A DNA stretch of 53,411 nt from Mongoliimonas terrestris (GTDB lineage Bacteria > Pseudomonadota > Alphaproteobacteria > Rhizobiales > Pleomorphomonadaceae), in NCBI RefSeq assembly GCF_001927285.1, contig NZ_MSIG01000020.1, forward strand, positions 1 through 53,411, written 5' to 3'. The notes below the pieces were generated by a model. It did not search any database. It had not been told where the DNA came from and worked only from the letters and a program-made list of their open reading frames with translations. The stretch's first letter is position 1. Every line of letters starts with the position of its first letter. This document shows, one piece after another, positions 1 through 8,386 of the stretch. Position numbers and translations under genes: made by a program.

Positions 1-581
1 GGGGCCTGGTTGAGGTAGAGCGGCCGGTAGACCTCCGTCATCACGTCGCGGGCGCGCTCGTCCTCGAGGCCGATGACGATCCGGTCCGGTCGCTTGAAGT
101 CGTCGATGGCCGCGCCTTCGCGCAGGAACTCCGGATTGGAGACCACCGCCACGTCGGCACCGGGCGTCGTTTCGCGGATGATGCGTTCCACCTCGTCGCC
201 GGTGCCGACCGGCACGGTCGACTTGGTGACGATCACCGTAAACCCCTTCACGGCGGCGGCGATCGCGCGGGCGGCGCCGTGCACATAGGTGAGATCCGCA
301 TGGCCGTCGCCGCGGCGCGACGGAGTGCCGACGGCGATGAACACCACATCGGCGTCGGCGACCGGCCCGGTCAGCTCGGTCGTGAAGGTCAGTCGGCCCG
401 CCTTGACGTTGGCGGCCACGAGGGCATCGAGGCCCGGCTCGAAGATCGGGATCTCGCCCTTGAGTAGGGCGTCGATCTTGGCCCGATCCGTGTCGACGCA
501 CGTCACGGCGTGGCCGAAGTCCGCTAGGCATGCGCCTGAAACCAGGCCCACATACCCCGATCCAATCATGGCAATGCGCAA
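1..581 (-). CDS. ugd: UDP-glucose 6-dehydrogenase, C-terminus cut by window edge
   Basis: Oxidises UDP-glucose to UDP-glucuronate in the cytosol, supplying a sugar nucleotide for acidic polysaccharides. Only the N-terminal 193 residues of a roughly 440-residue family are present. They include the Rossmann start MRIAMIGSGYVGLVSGA, the conserved TKSTVPVGTG stretch and NPEFLREGAAIDDF, a hallmark of the UDP-glucose/GDP-mannose dehydrogenase family. The catalytic Cys lies beyond the edge. I place the start at a TTG (581), because it gives the canonical MRIAMIG N-terminus and has AGGGGA upstream; an in-frame ATG lies four codons later. It sits directly downstream of the ExoP/Wzc-like gene on the same strand, consistent with a role in exopolysaccharide precursor supply (rkpK-type). 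Confidence 0.93.
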   Translation of the reverse strand, partial: MRIAMIGSGYVGLVSGACLADFGHAVTCVDTDRAKIDALLKGEIPIFEPGLDALVAANVKAGRLTFTTELTGPVADADVVFIAVGTPSRRGDGHADLTYVHGAARAIAAAVKGFTVIVTKSTVPVGTGDEVERIIRETTPGADVAVVSNPEFLREGAAIDDFKRPDRIVIGLEDERARDVMTEVYRPLYLNQA

Positions 582-694
582 AGTCGGTCCCCTGGTCCAC
601 GATCCAGCGGCCTCGGGCGGCCCGCCATCTTGCCCTGCCCGACAACGGCTGAGCAACATGGGGCCGCGGCCCGTTCGGGCCTCGCCAAGGGCCG

Positions 695-716
695 GGCGCC
701 GCCGTTCGGCGGCGCC
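695..716. terminator. GC-rich hairpin after the ExoP/Wzc-like gene
   Basis: A perfect 9-bp stem GGCGCCGCC / GGCGGCGCC with a GTTC loop begins three bases past the stop codon of the ExoP/Wzc-like gene and before ugd. There is no long T-run on the minus strand, so it may be an attenuator or mRNA 3'-end stabiliser rather than a full intrinsic terminator. Confidence 0.5.
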
Positions 717-719
717 TTC

Positions 720-3128
720 TCAGGGTTCCTTATAGTACTTCTGGTACTGCGACGACAGGTAGGTGCGGGTGGAATCCGCCGCGTAGAGGCGGTTCTTCTT
801 GGAGTCCACCTTGTTGAGGATCACGCCCGCGCAGCGGTCGAAGATCTCCGGTTCGGACTGCACGGCCGCCTGGATGACGGCGATCGGCAGTTTGCCCCAT
901 TCCACCACCAGCGCCATGATGTCGAGGAGCGGCACCACGATGCGCACGTCGACGATGGGGCCGATCGGCGGCAGGTCAAGGACGATGTAGTCGTACTCGT
1001 CCGTGAGCTTGGCGAGGCTGTTCTCCAGGAAGGGCGTGCTCAGGAGCTCCGAGCTGTGAACCTGCGGGTTGCGCACGTTGATCGGCAGCACGTTGAGACC
1101 GGTGCCCTCGTCGCGGTAGATCACCTCATGGGCGTCGAGGTTGGAGTGGATCGCCTCGGCAAGGCCCAGCTCGCAACGCGGCGCGATGGAGCGCGAGGTG
1201 GCCGGGTTGCGGAAGTCGGTGTCGATCAGAAGCACCCGCTGCCCGGTGGAGGCGACCAGGGTGGCGAAGTTCAGCGCCATCGTGGTCTTGCCTTCGCCCG
1301 GAACGAGCGAGCCGAAGCCGATCACCTTCGCCCCGGTCCGGCCGTAGCGCTGCCGGTTTGCCACGTGGCGGACGGCCCGCAGCGCTTCGGCGAAGGCCGA
1401 CATGGGGTGCATCGCCGCATAGCGCAGGATGGGCGAGGAGATGTTGACGATCGGGTCGCCCTCCATCGGCTCTCGCTCGACCGGCTCGGCGCTCTCCTGG
1501 TTGCGGAGAGCGACCAGCGGCACCTCGCCAAGGAAGTCGAGCCCCAGGTACTGCCGCACATGGTCGCCGGAGCGGATGGTGCGGTCGCGGTACTCGCGGA
1601 GCGCACCGAGACCCACGCCGATGCCGAGCCCGAGGATGGTCGACAGGGCGAGCACCAGCGGCGGCTTCGGGAAGCTCGGCCCGAGCGGCGCCCGCGCGGC
1701 CGACATCACCCGGATTTCCGAGACCGGGAAGGACTGGTCGCGGGAGGCCTCCTCGTAGCGCTTCAGGAACTCCTGATAGAGGTTCTGGTAGACCTCCGCC
1801 CGCTGCTCCAGTTCGCGCAGCTGGACCATGGTGGCGCTGATGTCCACATTGTCGCCCAGCATGGTCCGGAAGCGCTCTTCCAGGTTGGCCTGGCGCTGCG
1901 ACGCCACTTCATAATCGCTCAGGTAGGATTCGGAAATGCGCTGCAGCTCGGTGAAGATCAGCCGCTGATACTCGCGCTTCTCGTCCTCGAGGCGGATCAC
2001 CTGCTGGTGCCGCGGGCCGAGGCGAGCCTCCAGGTCCGTCGCCCGGCGCGCCGCGTCGAGATACTGCTTGCGCAGGTCGCTGATGACCGTGTTGGCGAGG
2101 GCGTCTTCCACCACCGCGCCGACGTTCTGGCTGTCCACCAGCGCCTTGATCTGGTTGTAGCGCGCCTCGGCCGTCGCCGTGGCGGCCTGGGCCTGCACAT
2201 ACTGGTCGCTGAGGGTTGCGAGCTGCTGGTCGCTCAGCAGCTTGCCGTCCGTCTGGGCGAGGTTGTTCTCGGCACGGAACGTCTCGACGGCCGCCTGCGC
2301 CGTCTGCGCCTCGGTGCGCAGCTCCTCCAGGCGGGCCTTCAGCCAGTCGCCGGCGCGCTGGCGCGCGTCGAACCGGGTGTCGAGCTGGTTGTCGATGAAC
2401 ACCTGCGCGAACGTGTTGGCCACCAGCGCGGCGTCGGCCGGATCGGTGGCCGTGAAGGTGAACTCCAGGGCCGCGGACCGTCCAAGCCGCGTGGCGGAGA
2501 AATCGCCGCCGAGCACGTCGCCGGCCACTTCGGCCGGATCCATGCCGTCGACGGTCAGGGTCTTGGCCCGGTAGGCCGCCAGGGTCTCCTTCAGGAAGGA
2601 GCCTTCCGAAATCTTCGCGAAATTCTCGTCGGAGGCGAGCACGATCGTCACCTTGTCGACCACCTGGCGCGACATGGCATTCTCGATCAGGCTCAGCACA
2701 CCCGCCTCGTCGCTTGCGCGTGCGGCCGTGCCGGACGACTCGTTCACCACGTCCAGGAGCTTGGAGTCGATCAGAACCTGCGCCGAAGACGTGTACTTCT
2801 TCTCCGCCACCGCGAGGAAGCCCACGCCGGCGGCGATGCAGAGGCCCACGCTGAGGCCGATCACCAGCAGCTGGCGGCGACCGGCCGCGATCAGCTTGTC
2901 GATATCGATCGAGTGACCGGGCGCGCGTCCGCCGTAGGGGTCCTGCAGATAGGGCTGGCCGCCATAGGGCGAGCCGCCGCGCGGATCGGCGCCGCCATAA
3001 GGACGCCCCCCGTAGGCCTGTCCGCCATAAGGCTGGCTACCGTACGGTTGACCTCCGTAGGGACCGTTAAGGGAGCGTTCTGCCTGGGCGTTCAGCTTCT
3101 GGGACATTGGAACGGGTGAGATATCCAA
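720..3128 (-). CDS. Wzz/Wzc-type polysaccharide co-polymerase with BY-kinase domain (ExoP-like)
   Basis: Inner-membrane chain-length regulator and bacterial tyrosine kinase for exopolysaccharide polymerisation and export, 802 residues. Residues about 22-68 are a Tyr/Gly/Pro-rich repeat (PYGGQ, PYGSQ, AYGGR). A first membrane segment follows at about 85-110, then a long coiled-coil periplasmic region and a second membrane segment near 490-510 after a Pro-rich motif. The kinase domain has Walker A (GEGKTT), Walker A' (VLLIDTDFRNP) and Walker B (YIVLDLPP). The C-terminus carries a tyrosine cluster (YAADSTRTY, QYQKYYKEP), the usual autophosphorylation tail. The chosen start is a TTG (3128) with AAGGATGAG upstream; an ATG seven codons in is the alternative. 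Neighbours ugd and the glycosyltransferases support an exopolysaccharide role. Confidence 0.92.
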   Translation of the reverse strand: MDISPVPMSQKLNAQAERSLNGPYGGQPYGSQPYGGQAYGGRPYGGADPRGGSPYGGQPYLQDPYGGRAPGHSIDIDKLIAAGRRQLLVIGLSVGLCIAAGVGFLAVAEKKYTSSAQVLIDSKLLDVVNESSGTAARASDEAGVLSLIENAMSRQVVDKVTIVLASDENFAKISEGSFLKETLAAYRAKTLTVDGMDPAEVAGDVLGGDFSATRLGRSAALEFTFTATDPADAALVANTFAQVFIDNQLDTRFDARQRAGDWLKARLEELRTEAQTAQAAVETFRAENNLAQTDGKLLSDQQLATLSDQYVQAQAATATAEARYNQIKALVDSQNVGAVVEDALANTVISDLRKQYLDAARRATDLEARLGPRHQQVIRLEDEKREYQRLIFTELQRISESYLSDYEVASQRQANLEERFRTMLGDNVDISATMVQLRELEQRAEVYQNLYQEFLKRYEEASRDQSFPVSEIRVMSAARAPLGPSFPKPPLVLALSTILGLGIGVGLGALREYRDRTIRSGDHVRQYLGLDFLGEVPLVALRNQESAEPVEREPMEGDPIVNISSPILRYAAMHPMSAFAEALRAVRHVANRQRYGRTGAKVIGFGSLVPGEGKTTMALNFATLVASTGQRVLLIDTDFRNPATSRSIAPRCELGLAEAIHSNLDAHEVIYRDEGTGLNVLPINVRNPQVHSSELLSTPFLENSLAKLTDEYDYIVLDLPPIGPIVDVRIVVPLLDIMALVVEWGKLPIAVIQAAVQSEPEIFDRCAGVILNKVDSKKNRLYAADSTRTYLSSQYQKYYKEP

Positions 3129-3206
3129 TGCAACTCATCCTTCCGCTTTGAAAATCATTGTGCGCCTTGCGGCGACCGCAATCGACCTGTCGAACTCATT
3201 GGCCAC

Positions 3207-3238
3207 ATTATAATACGTTGAAATGTGAATTTTCAACG
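3207..3238 (-). promoter_or_regulatory. Sigma-70-like promoter with overlapping inverted repeat upstream of the ExoP/Wzc-like gene
   Basis: On the minus strand a TTGAAA (3236-3231) is followed after 18 bases by a perfect TATAAT (3212-3207), pointing at the ExoP/Wzc-like gene that starts at 3128. The -35 lies inside a perfect inverted repeat, CGTTGAAA-N7-TTTCAACG (3216-3238), which covers the -35 and most of the spacer. This is the arrangement expected for a repressor operator. The rest of the 379-bp gap (3129-3507) shows nothing coding. Confidence 0.55.
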
Positions 3239-3507
3239 GCTGAGTGCTGTGCCTTCGTCGATCGTACGGTCTGAGTTAATAGCGGCTGACCTCTCCCGCC
3301 CTGCGCAAGGGTCTTAATGCCGTATTGTTCGGGTTCTCGGCACCGCGGCAGAGACTTTCGTGTCCCCGTTCAACGATTTCGCGCATTCTCTCCTGCCGAG
3401 AATGGCTCTCGGGCTGCGCAACACGGAATAGTGATCTTCGCTAGGTCTTGTGGCGCCAACCGTCGTCCAGTGTGGTGCCATCGTTGTGCACTGCAACAAA
3501 TCCGGGG

Positions 3508-4476
3508 TCAAGCCTTGATCTGCCGGTTGAACACGGAGGCGGACCGCACGACGAACTGCTCCAGCAGGCGCTGGGCGACGAAGAGCCCGACCGGAACGGA
3601 GGTGAAGGTCGTCATGGCCTCACGCACGCTGCGATTCTTCACCGCCTCAATCATGCGCCGCCACTGCAGGCGGCAGTCGACGCTGGTGTAGTGGGCATCG
3701 AGTGCGGCCGCCACCTCGGTGGAGAGCCCGGGCAGGGCGCGGAGGTTGCGGTTGCTCTGCCGGAACTGCTCCAGATCGTGAATGCTGTGTCGGGCGCTGA
3801 GCGAGTCGGGCCGCGTGACGGCCACATAGCCCGCCGCCGGAACGAGCCGCAGCCGGCCACCGGCCGCCATCAGCCGGCAATAGAGGTCGAAGTCCTCGCC
3901 AAGACGCATCCCCGCGTCGTACCGCACGCCCGCCCGGCGGATCAGCGCCATGCGGATCAGGGGCTTGATGAAGCCGAGTTCCTTGCGAAGGCTGCCCGTC
4001 CGGGTGACGTTGGACTGGATGAAGTCGGCGAGACTCACCATGGCCGGAAGCGCCATTGTCCCGTCCAGAAGGGTCGCGCCCACCGGGGCATCGGGGGAGG
4101 GGACCTGGTACATGTCGTCGGCGATCAGGTCCGCGCCGTCCGCCTCGGCCAGCAGGCGTTCGATGCGGCCCGGCAGCATGTAGTCGTCCGCGTCGAGCAC
4201 GGTCATGAACGCGTCCTCGATCCGGTCGAGGGCCGCGTTGCGGGCGGCCGCGGGGCCGCCGTTGCGGGCCTGCCGCAGGGTCGTGAGGCGGCCGGATCCG
4301 TCATCGGCGGCGCGGGCGGCCGCAAGGGTGTCGTCGGTGGAACAGTCGTCCACCACCACGACCGCGCCGACGCCATGCTGCGCCAACGCGCTCTCCACCG
4401 CGCGACCGATGGTCCGCACGCTGTTGTAGGCCGCGATGATCACCGCCACGGAAGGGCGTTGGTCGTCCGATGCCAT
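3508..4476 (-). CDS. Family 2 glycosyltransferase
   Basis: Cytosolic GT-A fold glycosyltransferase, 322 residues, expected to add a sugar to a lipid-linked exopolysaccharide repeat unit. The N-terminus VAVIIAAYNSVRTIGRAVES and VVVVDDCSTDDT are the nucleotide-sugar binding signature, and VLDADDYMLPGR carries the metal-binding DxD. Further on is a GEDFDLYCRL segment, the usual acceptor/base region. The ATG at 4476 is preferred because GGAAGCGG lies just upstream; a GTG at 4494 is possible. It lies alone between the ExoP-like gene (same strand) and a divergent GH16 gene. Its closest relative in the window is the GT2 at 7412-8386, which shares the same layout. Donor and acceptor cannot be told from sequence. 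Confidence 0.88.
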   Translation of the reverse strand: MASDDQRPSVAVIIAAYNSVRTIGRAVESALAQHGVGAVVVVDDCSTDDTLAAARAADDGSGRLTTLRQARNGGPAAARNAALDRIEDAFMTVLDADDYMLPGRIERLLAEADGADLIADDMYQVPSPDAPVGATLLDGTMALPAMVSLADFIQSNVTRTGSLRKELGFIKPLIRMALIRRAGVRYDAGMRLGEDFDLYCRLMAAGGRLRLVPAAGYVAVTRPDSLSARHSIHDLEQFRQSNRNLRALPGLSTEVAAALDAHYTSVDCRLQWRRMIEAVKNRSVREAMTTFTSVPVGLFVAQRLLEQFVVRSASVFNRQIKA

Positions 4477-4882
4477 GGTTCCGCTTCCACTCACCCGTTC
4501 GAGGATCCCGACTATGGATCAGGAGACCTGAATATTGCGCAAACCCGACCCATGAAACGGAACGCGCCCGAGGCGGGGTTAACACCCACTGTCGGCCGGG
4601 TGAGGGTGCGCTGCACACCGCTTCGGACGTCCGTGCGCCGACAGTACCGTCAAAAATAACAATCCATGCGCGGTTGATTGTAAACCTAGTCGACGGTCTC
4701 CGTTTGCATTCCTTTTAGCGTGATGGCAGCTTGTCGCGATATCGCCAGAGTATGGCGGTCAATATGACCGCTCAAACTTGGTACGACGAAACCGAATCTG
4801 TCGACCAAAACTGTAATCTGATCGCCATGGTCTGAAGCGTGCTGCGTTTTTGTGTGTGGCACCACTGGCAAGGGACGTCGCA
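4477..4882. other. Divergent intergenic control region
   Basis: About 400 bp, AT-richer than the surroundings, lies between the minus-strand GT2 and the plus-strand GH16 gene. It holds one perfect palindrome (annotated separately) and no credible gene. Confidence 0.6.
4755..4771. promoter_or_regulatory. Perfect 7-3-7 palindrome upstream of the GH16 gene
   Basis: GCGGTCAATATGACCGC is a perfect inverted repeat (7-bp arms, ATA centre), about 110 bp upstream of the GH16 start. Its size and symmetry fit a dimeric repressor or activator site. No clear -35/-10 pair could be assigned next to it. Confidence 0.45.
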
Positions 4883-5737
4883 GTGAACCTGATAGCTAAT
4901 TTCGCGCTTGTCACGATGCTCTCCGTCGTCGGCGCTGGCGCCGCGTTCGCGCAGGCCGCCGATCCCGCGCCGGCGCCCGCGCCCGCAGAGGCGGGGTCGG
5001 CCGACGCCGCTCCGGCAGCCCCTGATCCGGAGGAGCCCGCATCCTTCTTCGACGGTTTCGATCGCCTGTCTGACACGCGCTGGCAGCGCTCCGACGGCTG
5101 GCGCAACGGCGACTATCAGAGTTGCACCTGGACCCGCGGCGAGGCGGCCGTCTTCCTCGGCGTTCTCGAACTCACCGTGCGCCAGCGTCCCCGCAACGGC
5201 ACCGCCTTCACGTGCGCGGAGGTGCAGTCGACCCGGCGGTACCACTACGGCACCTACGAGGCGCGCATCAAGGTTGCCAAGGGCAGCGGCATTAACTCCA
5301 ACATCTTCACCTACATCGGCCCGCCGCACGGCGTTCCGGAGCACGACGAGGTCGACTTCGAATTCCTCGGCAAGGACACCACCAAGGTCCAGCTGAACTA
5401 CTGGCGTGCCGGTAACGGCAAGAACGAGGTGATGATCGACCTCGGCTTCGACGCCTCGGAGGATTTCCACACCTACGCGTTCACCTGGAGCAAGGACAAG
5501 ATCATCTGGTACATCGACGGCAAGAAGGTGCACGAGACGCCCGAAGGCGCCGACCTGCCGAAGAACCCCGGCATCTTCTTCATGTCGATCTGGACGGGCA
5601 GCGAGGTGGTCAACGACTGGCTCGGCCCCTTCACCTACCCGGAGAAGCGCCCGGTGATCGGCTTCGACTGGATCGCCTACACGGAAGAAGGGGAAAAGTG
5701 CCTGTTCCCCGAATCCATCACCTGCTCCACCCAGTGA
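4883..5737 (+). CDS. exoK: Secreted GH16 endo-beta-glucanase (ExoK-like)
   Basis: Glycoside hydrolase family 16 enzyme, 284 residues, exported and predicted to trim nascent beta-glucan exopolysaccharide. The catalytic signature is HDEVDFEFLGKD (ExDxE, with the two Glu as nucleophile and acid/base). A Trp/Tyr-rich concanavalin-like fold surrounds it, with STRRYHYGTYEARIKVAKGSG and FHTYAFTWSKDKIIWYIDG. I place the start at GTG 4883, since AAGGGA lies 8 bases upstream and the product then begins with a clean signal peptide (MNLIANFALVTMLSVVGAGA...FAQA). The open frame extends upstream to a TTG at 4850. An Ala/Pro-rich linker follows the signal peptide. The exoK symbol rests on family resemblance and on the ExoA/ExoM/ExoQ-like neighbours. 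Confidence 0.88.
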   Translation: MNLIANFALVTMLSVVGAGAAFAQAADPAPAPAPAEAGSADAAPAAPDPEEPASFFDGFDRLSDTRWQRSDGWRNGDYQSCTWTRGEAAVFLGVLELTVRQRPRNGTAFTCAEVQSTRRYHYGTYEARIKVAKGSGINSNIFTYIGPPHGVPEHDEVDFEFLGKDTTKVQLNYWRAGNGKNEVMIDLGFDASEDFHTYAFTWSKDKIIWYIDGKKVHETPEGADLPKNPGIFFMSIWTGSEVVNDWLGPFTYPEKRPVIGFDWIAYTEEGEKCLFPESITCSTQ

Positions 5738-5752
5738 CGATCGACGACAGCG

Positions 5753-5777
5753 CCCGTCGGCCTTTCCGGCCGGCGGG
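5753..5777 (+). terminator. Hairpin between exoK-like and exoQ-like genes
   Basis: A 10-bp stem CCCGTCGGCC / GGCCGGCGGG (one G-T wobble) with a TTTCC loop lies in the 83-bp gap. No poly-T follows, so it may only attenuate transcription from the GH16 gene into the polymerase gene. Confidence 0.4.
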
Positions 5778-5820
5778 CCTTCGCCGCCACGAATAGAGAC
5801 CCGGCGGGACCTGACCGACC

Positions 5821-7359
5821 ATGCAGATCGCCATCAGCGCCATTTCCGACCAGAACCGCAACAGCGCCTACGCCATCGCGGCGGTCGCCGGCACCGTCTA
5901 CTGCTACAGCTATGCGCTGGTCTACGGGCCGATCATGATCCTGACCGTCTACGGGCTCTGGTTCCTGCCGCTCGCCTTGCGGCCCGGCATCTTCAAGGTG
6001 GCGCCGGGCGACCTCCTCATCTATTCCGTCCCGCTCCTGGCGCTGGCCTCGGCCTTCTGGTCCGACCACCCGGACATCTCGCTCCGGTTCAGCATCCAGC
6101 TCATCACCACGGTCGCGCTCGCCGCCATCGCGGCGCATGTGGTGGCCCCCTCCAACCTCTCCCGCGGTCTGCTGCTCGGCTGCTTCATCACCGCCTTCCA
6201 GTCCTTCATGGAGGGCTCCGTCCACGGCGAGGAGGGGGGCGACGGCGCACTGAAGGGCCTGTTCGGCTCCAAGAACCAGCTCGGCCTCGTGGCGGCGATC
6301 GGCATCACCGCCGCGATCTGCCACCTTTCCGCCTACCGCACCACGCTTCCGGTCAAAGTGCTCTACTGGGTGGCCGTCGCCATCATGGCCTGGATCCTGT
6401 TCCTCGCCCAGTCGGTGACCTCGCTCATCTCGATCGCGGCGGCTCTCATGGCGCTGGGCGCCGTCTCCTATCTCCGGCGTCTTCCCCAGGCCGCGCGGGC
6501 GGTGTTCGTGCCCTGGGCGATGGTAGGCATCGCCACGCTCCTCATCATCGCGGCGATCTCCATCCCCACGGCCGAGATCTACGAACTGCTCGGCAAAGAC
6601 CCGACCATGAGCGGGCGAACGGACATCTGGGAGGTCGGCTACGAAACCTCGGCCGCCAATCCGGTCCTCGGGGTCGGCTATCAGGCCTTCTGGGTTCCGG
6701 GCAACGTGGCGGCGGAGCGGCTTTGGGAACAGTTCCTGATCCCGGACAAGACCGGCTTCCACTTCCACAACGCCTTCATCCAGGTTCTCGTCGAGCTCGG
6801 CCTCTTCGGCTTCCTCGCCTTCGCATTCACGATCGTGCTGATCCTCTTCCGCGAGGGCGTGGCGCTCTTCCTCGGCAAGGTTCCCCGTCGCCTGCTGATC
6901 TATATGCCGTTGACCGTGTTCTTCGTGTCGCGGACCACATCGGAAATCGACTTCTACGGCCAGTTCGGCATCGGCACCTTCATCGTCTATTTCATCGCGG
7001 TGCAGACCGCCCGCACACTTGGCGGCCGGGTGCGCACCGGAGCGCGAAGCGTGCGCCGGCCGCGTTTCGGGCTCCGGGCGCGCGCGGCCCGGCTGGCGGC
7101 TGCCGAAGCCGGGCCGGTTCACGCGGGCGCGTCGTCGCACGGCGCGAGTGGGTCCGGCGGTTCGAGCCTGAGGCCGAAGGGTCCGAAGCTCCTCGGGCCG
7201 AGGGCCAAGGGGCCGAAGCTGGTCGGGCCCGCCGACCGAAGCTCCAAGCCGCTCGGGCCCAAGCACGGCCTCCTCGGCCCCCGCGGCAAGCGCACGCGGC
7301 CGCGCGGCCTGCGCCCCGCATCCGTGCCGCCCGGCTTCGGCGGCGACCGAACGAGCTGA
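5821..7359 (+). CDS. O-antigen ligase/ExoQ-type polysaccharide polymerase with repetitive C-terminal tail
   Basis: Inner-membrane protein of the Wzy_C/O-antigen ligase family, 512 residues, probably the exopolysaccharide polymerase. About ten hydrophobic segments fill residues 15-395. The Wzy_C signature region reads SGRTDIWEVGYE, then NPVLGVGYQAFW and FHFHNAFIQVLVELGLFGFL, with the conserved loop Arg and His. From about residue 400 the protein leaves the membrane into a 110-residue basic, Pro/Gly/Lys-rich tail with degenerate repeats (RPKGPKLLGP, AKGPKLVGP, SSKPLGP, GLLGPRGK), which the family does not normally carry. It follows the GH16 gene on the same strand. Convergent with the GT2 downstream. 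Confidence 0.85.
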   Translation: MQIAISAISDQNRNSAYAIAAVAGTVYCYSYALVYGPIMILTVYGLWFLPLALRPGIFKVAPGDLLIYSVPLLALASAFWSDHPDISLRFSIQLITTVALAAIAAHVVAPSNLSRGLLLGCFITAFQSFMEGSVHGEEGGDGALKGLFGSKNQLGLVAAIGITAAICHLSAYRTTLPVKVLYWVAVAIMAWILFLAQSVTSLISIAAALMALGAVSYLRRLPQAARAVFVPWAMVGIATLLIIAAISIPTAEIYELLGKDPTMSGRTDIWEVGYETSAANPVLGVGYQAFWVPGNVAAERLWEQFLIPDKTGFHFHNAFIQVLVELGLFGFLAFAFTIVLILFREGVALFLGKVPRRLLIYMPLTVFFVSRTTSEIDFYGQFGIGTFIVYFIAVQTARTLGGRVRTGARSVRRPRFGLRARAARLAAAEAGPVHAGASSHGASGSGGSSLRPKGPKLLGPRAKGPKLVGPADRSSKPLGPKHGLLGPRGKRTRPRGLRPASVPPGFGGDRTS

Positions 7360-7411
7360 CGCCCAGGCCGTCGCCGGCCGGGAAAGTTCGTGTCGTCTTC
7401 TGAGGTTGAGG

Positions 7412-8386
7412 TCAGGCCTTGGCCGAGGCACCGGGCAGGAGCGCGCGCGCCCGCTTCAGCCGGCCCTTGATCGGGCTGCCGAACAGCCGCGCGGCGCCAG
7501 GTCCGCGCGCGAACGCCGCGAGGGCGGCGGCGAACCGGCGCCCCTTCAGGTGGTCGATCACCGTCAGCATGTGCTCGGCGTCGTCGAGGTTGCGGTCGCG
7601 CACGGCCTGCGCCTTCCGGCTCTCCGCATCCAGCGCATGGCGCGCCAGGAAGTCGCGGTCCGCCCGGCGGATCTCCCGCACGTCGTCCACCGTCAGCACG
7701 CGCGAGATCGAGCCGGGCCGGATCGCGTAGCGATAGCCGGCACCGGGCTCCACCGCGCAGACGGCGCCGGCGGCCAGGCATTCGGCCATGAAGCGGTAGT
7801 CCTCGCCGATCCGGATCTCCGGGTCGTAGCGCACGCCCGCCCGCCGCAGGAAGTCCCTCCGGAACACCGGCTTCAGGTAGCCGTAGTTGAATTCCTTCCG
7901 GAACAGCATGTTGGAGCGGATGAAGGCCGGCAGGCCCAGGCGCCCGAGCGCCCCGAAGGTCGCCGGCGGGAACATCGGCTGCGGCGGCGCGTCCGCCCGC
8001 ACCACAAGCAGGTTGTCGACCGCGATGTCGGCGGTTTCCGCCTCGGCCCGGCGCAGCATCCGGTCCAGGCGGCCCGGTTCCATCTCGTCGTCGGCGTCGA
8101 GCACGGCGATCCAGGTGCCGGCGGCGAGCGCGAAGCCGTGGTTGCGCGCCACGCTCGGCCCGCCGTTCCGCGCCATCCGCTCGTAGCGGATCCGCGGGTC
8201 ACCGACCGACCGCACCACGTCGCCTGTGGCGTCCGTGGAGGCGTCGTCCACCACGATCACCTCGATGCTGCGTTCGCTCTGGGCGAGCGCGCTGGCCAGC
8301 GCCGGGCGGATGAAATCCGCCGCGTTCCAGGCCGGAATGACGATGCTGACGTCAGGGGGCGAAGCCATGGTCGTCCACGCGTCCAT
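7412..8386 (-). CDS. Family 2 glycosyltransferase
   Basis: GT-A fold glycosyltransferase, 324 residues, third gene of the minus-strand run that starts with the ExoA-like gene. Signatures are VSIVIPAWNAADFIRPALAS, VIVVDDASTDATG and WIAVLDADDEMEPGRLD (DxD). GEDYRFMAECLAAGA follows in the acceptor region. The open frame starts at ATG 8386, overlapping the ExoM-like gene by 35 bases; an in-frame ATG at 8368 is equally possible. The overlap suggests translational coupling. Likely adds one sugar to the lipid-linked repeat unit; specificity unknown. Confidence 0.88.
   Translation of the reverse strand: MDAWTTMASPPDVSIVIPAWNAADFIRPALASALAQSERSIEVIVVDDASTDATGDVVRSVGDPRIRYERMARNGGPSVARNHGFALAAGTWIAVLDADDEMEPGRLDRMLRRAEAETADIAVDNLLVVRADAPPQPMFPPATFGALGRLGLPAFIRSNMLFRKEFNYGYLKPVFRRDFLRRAGVRYDPEIRIGEDYRFMAECLAAGAVCAVEPGAGYRYAIRPGSISRVLTVDDVREIRRADRDFLARHALDAESRKAQAVRDRNLDDAEHMLTVIDHLKGRRFAAALAAFARGPGAARLFGSPIKGRLKRARALLPGASAKA

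Noticed and set aside
630..3119. Long plus-strand open frame opposite the ExoP/Wzc-like gene
   Set aside because: It is the antisense shadow of a strongly supported gene; high GC suppresses stop codons. The His/Arg/Gly-rich translation has no family features.
5677..7431. 584-codon minus-strand frame opposite the exoQ-like gene
   Set aside because: Shadow; the plus-strand frame has clear membrane helices and Wzy_C motifs.
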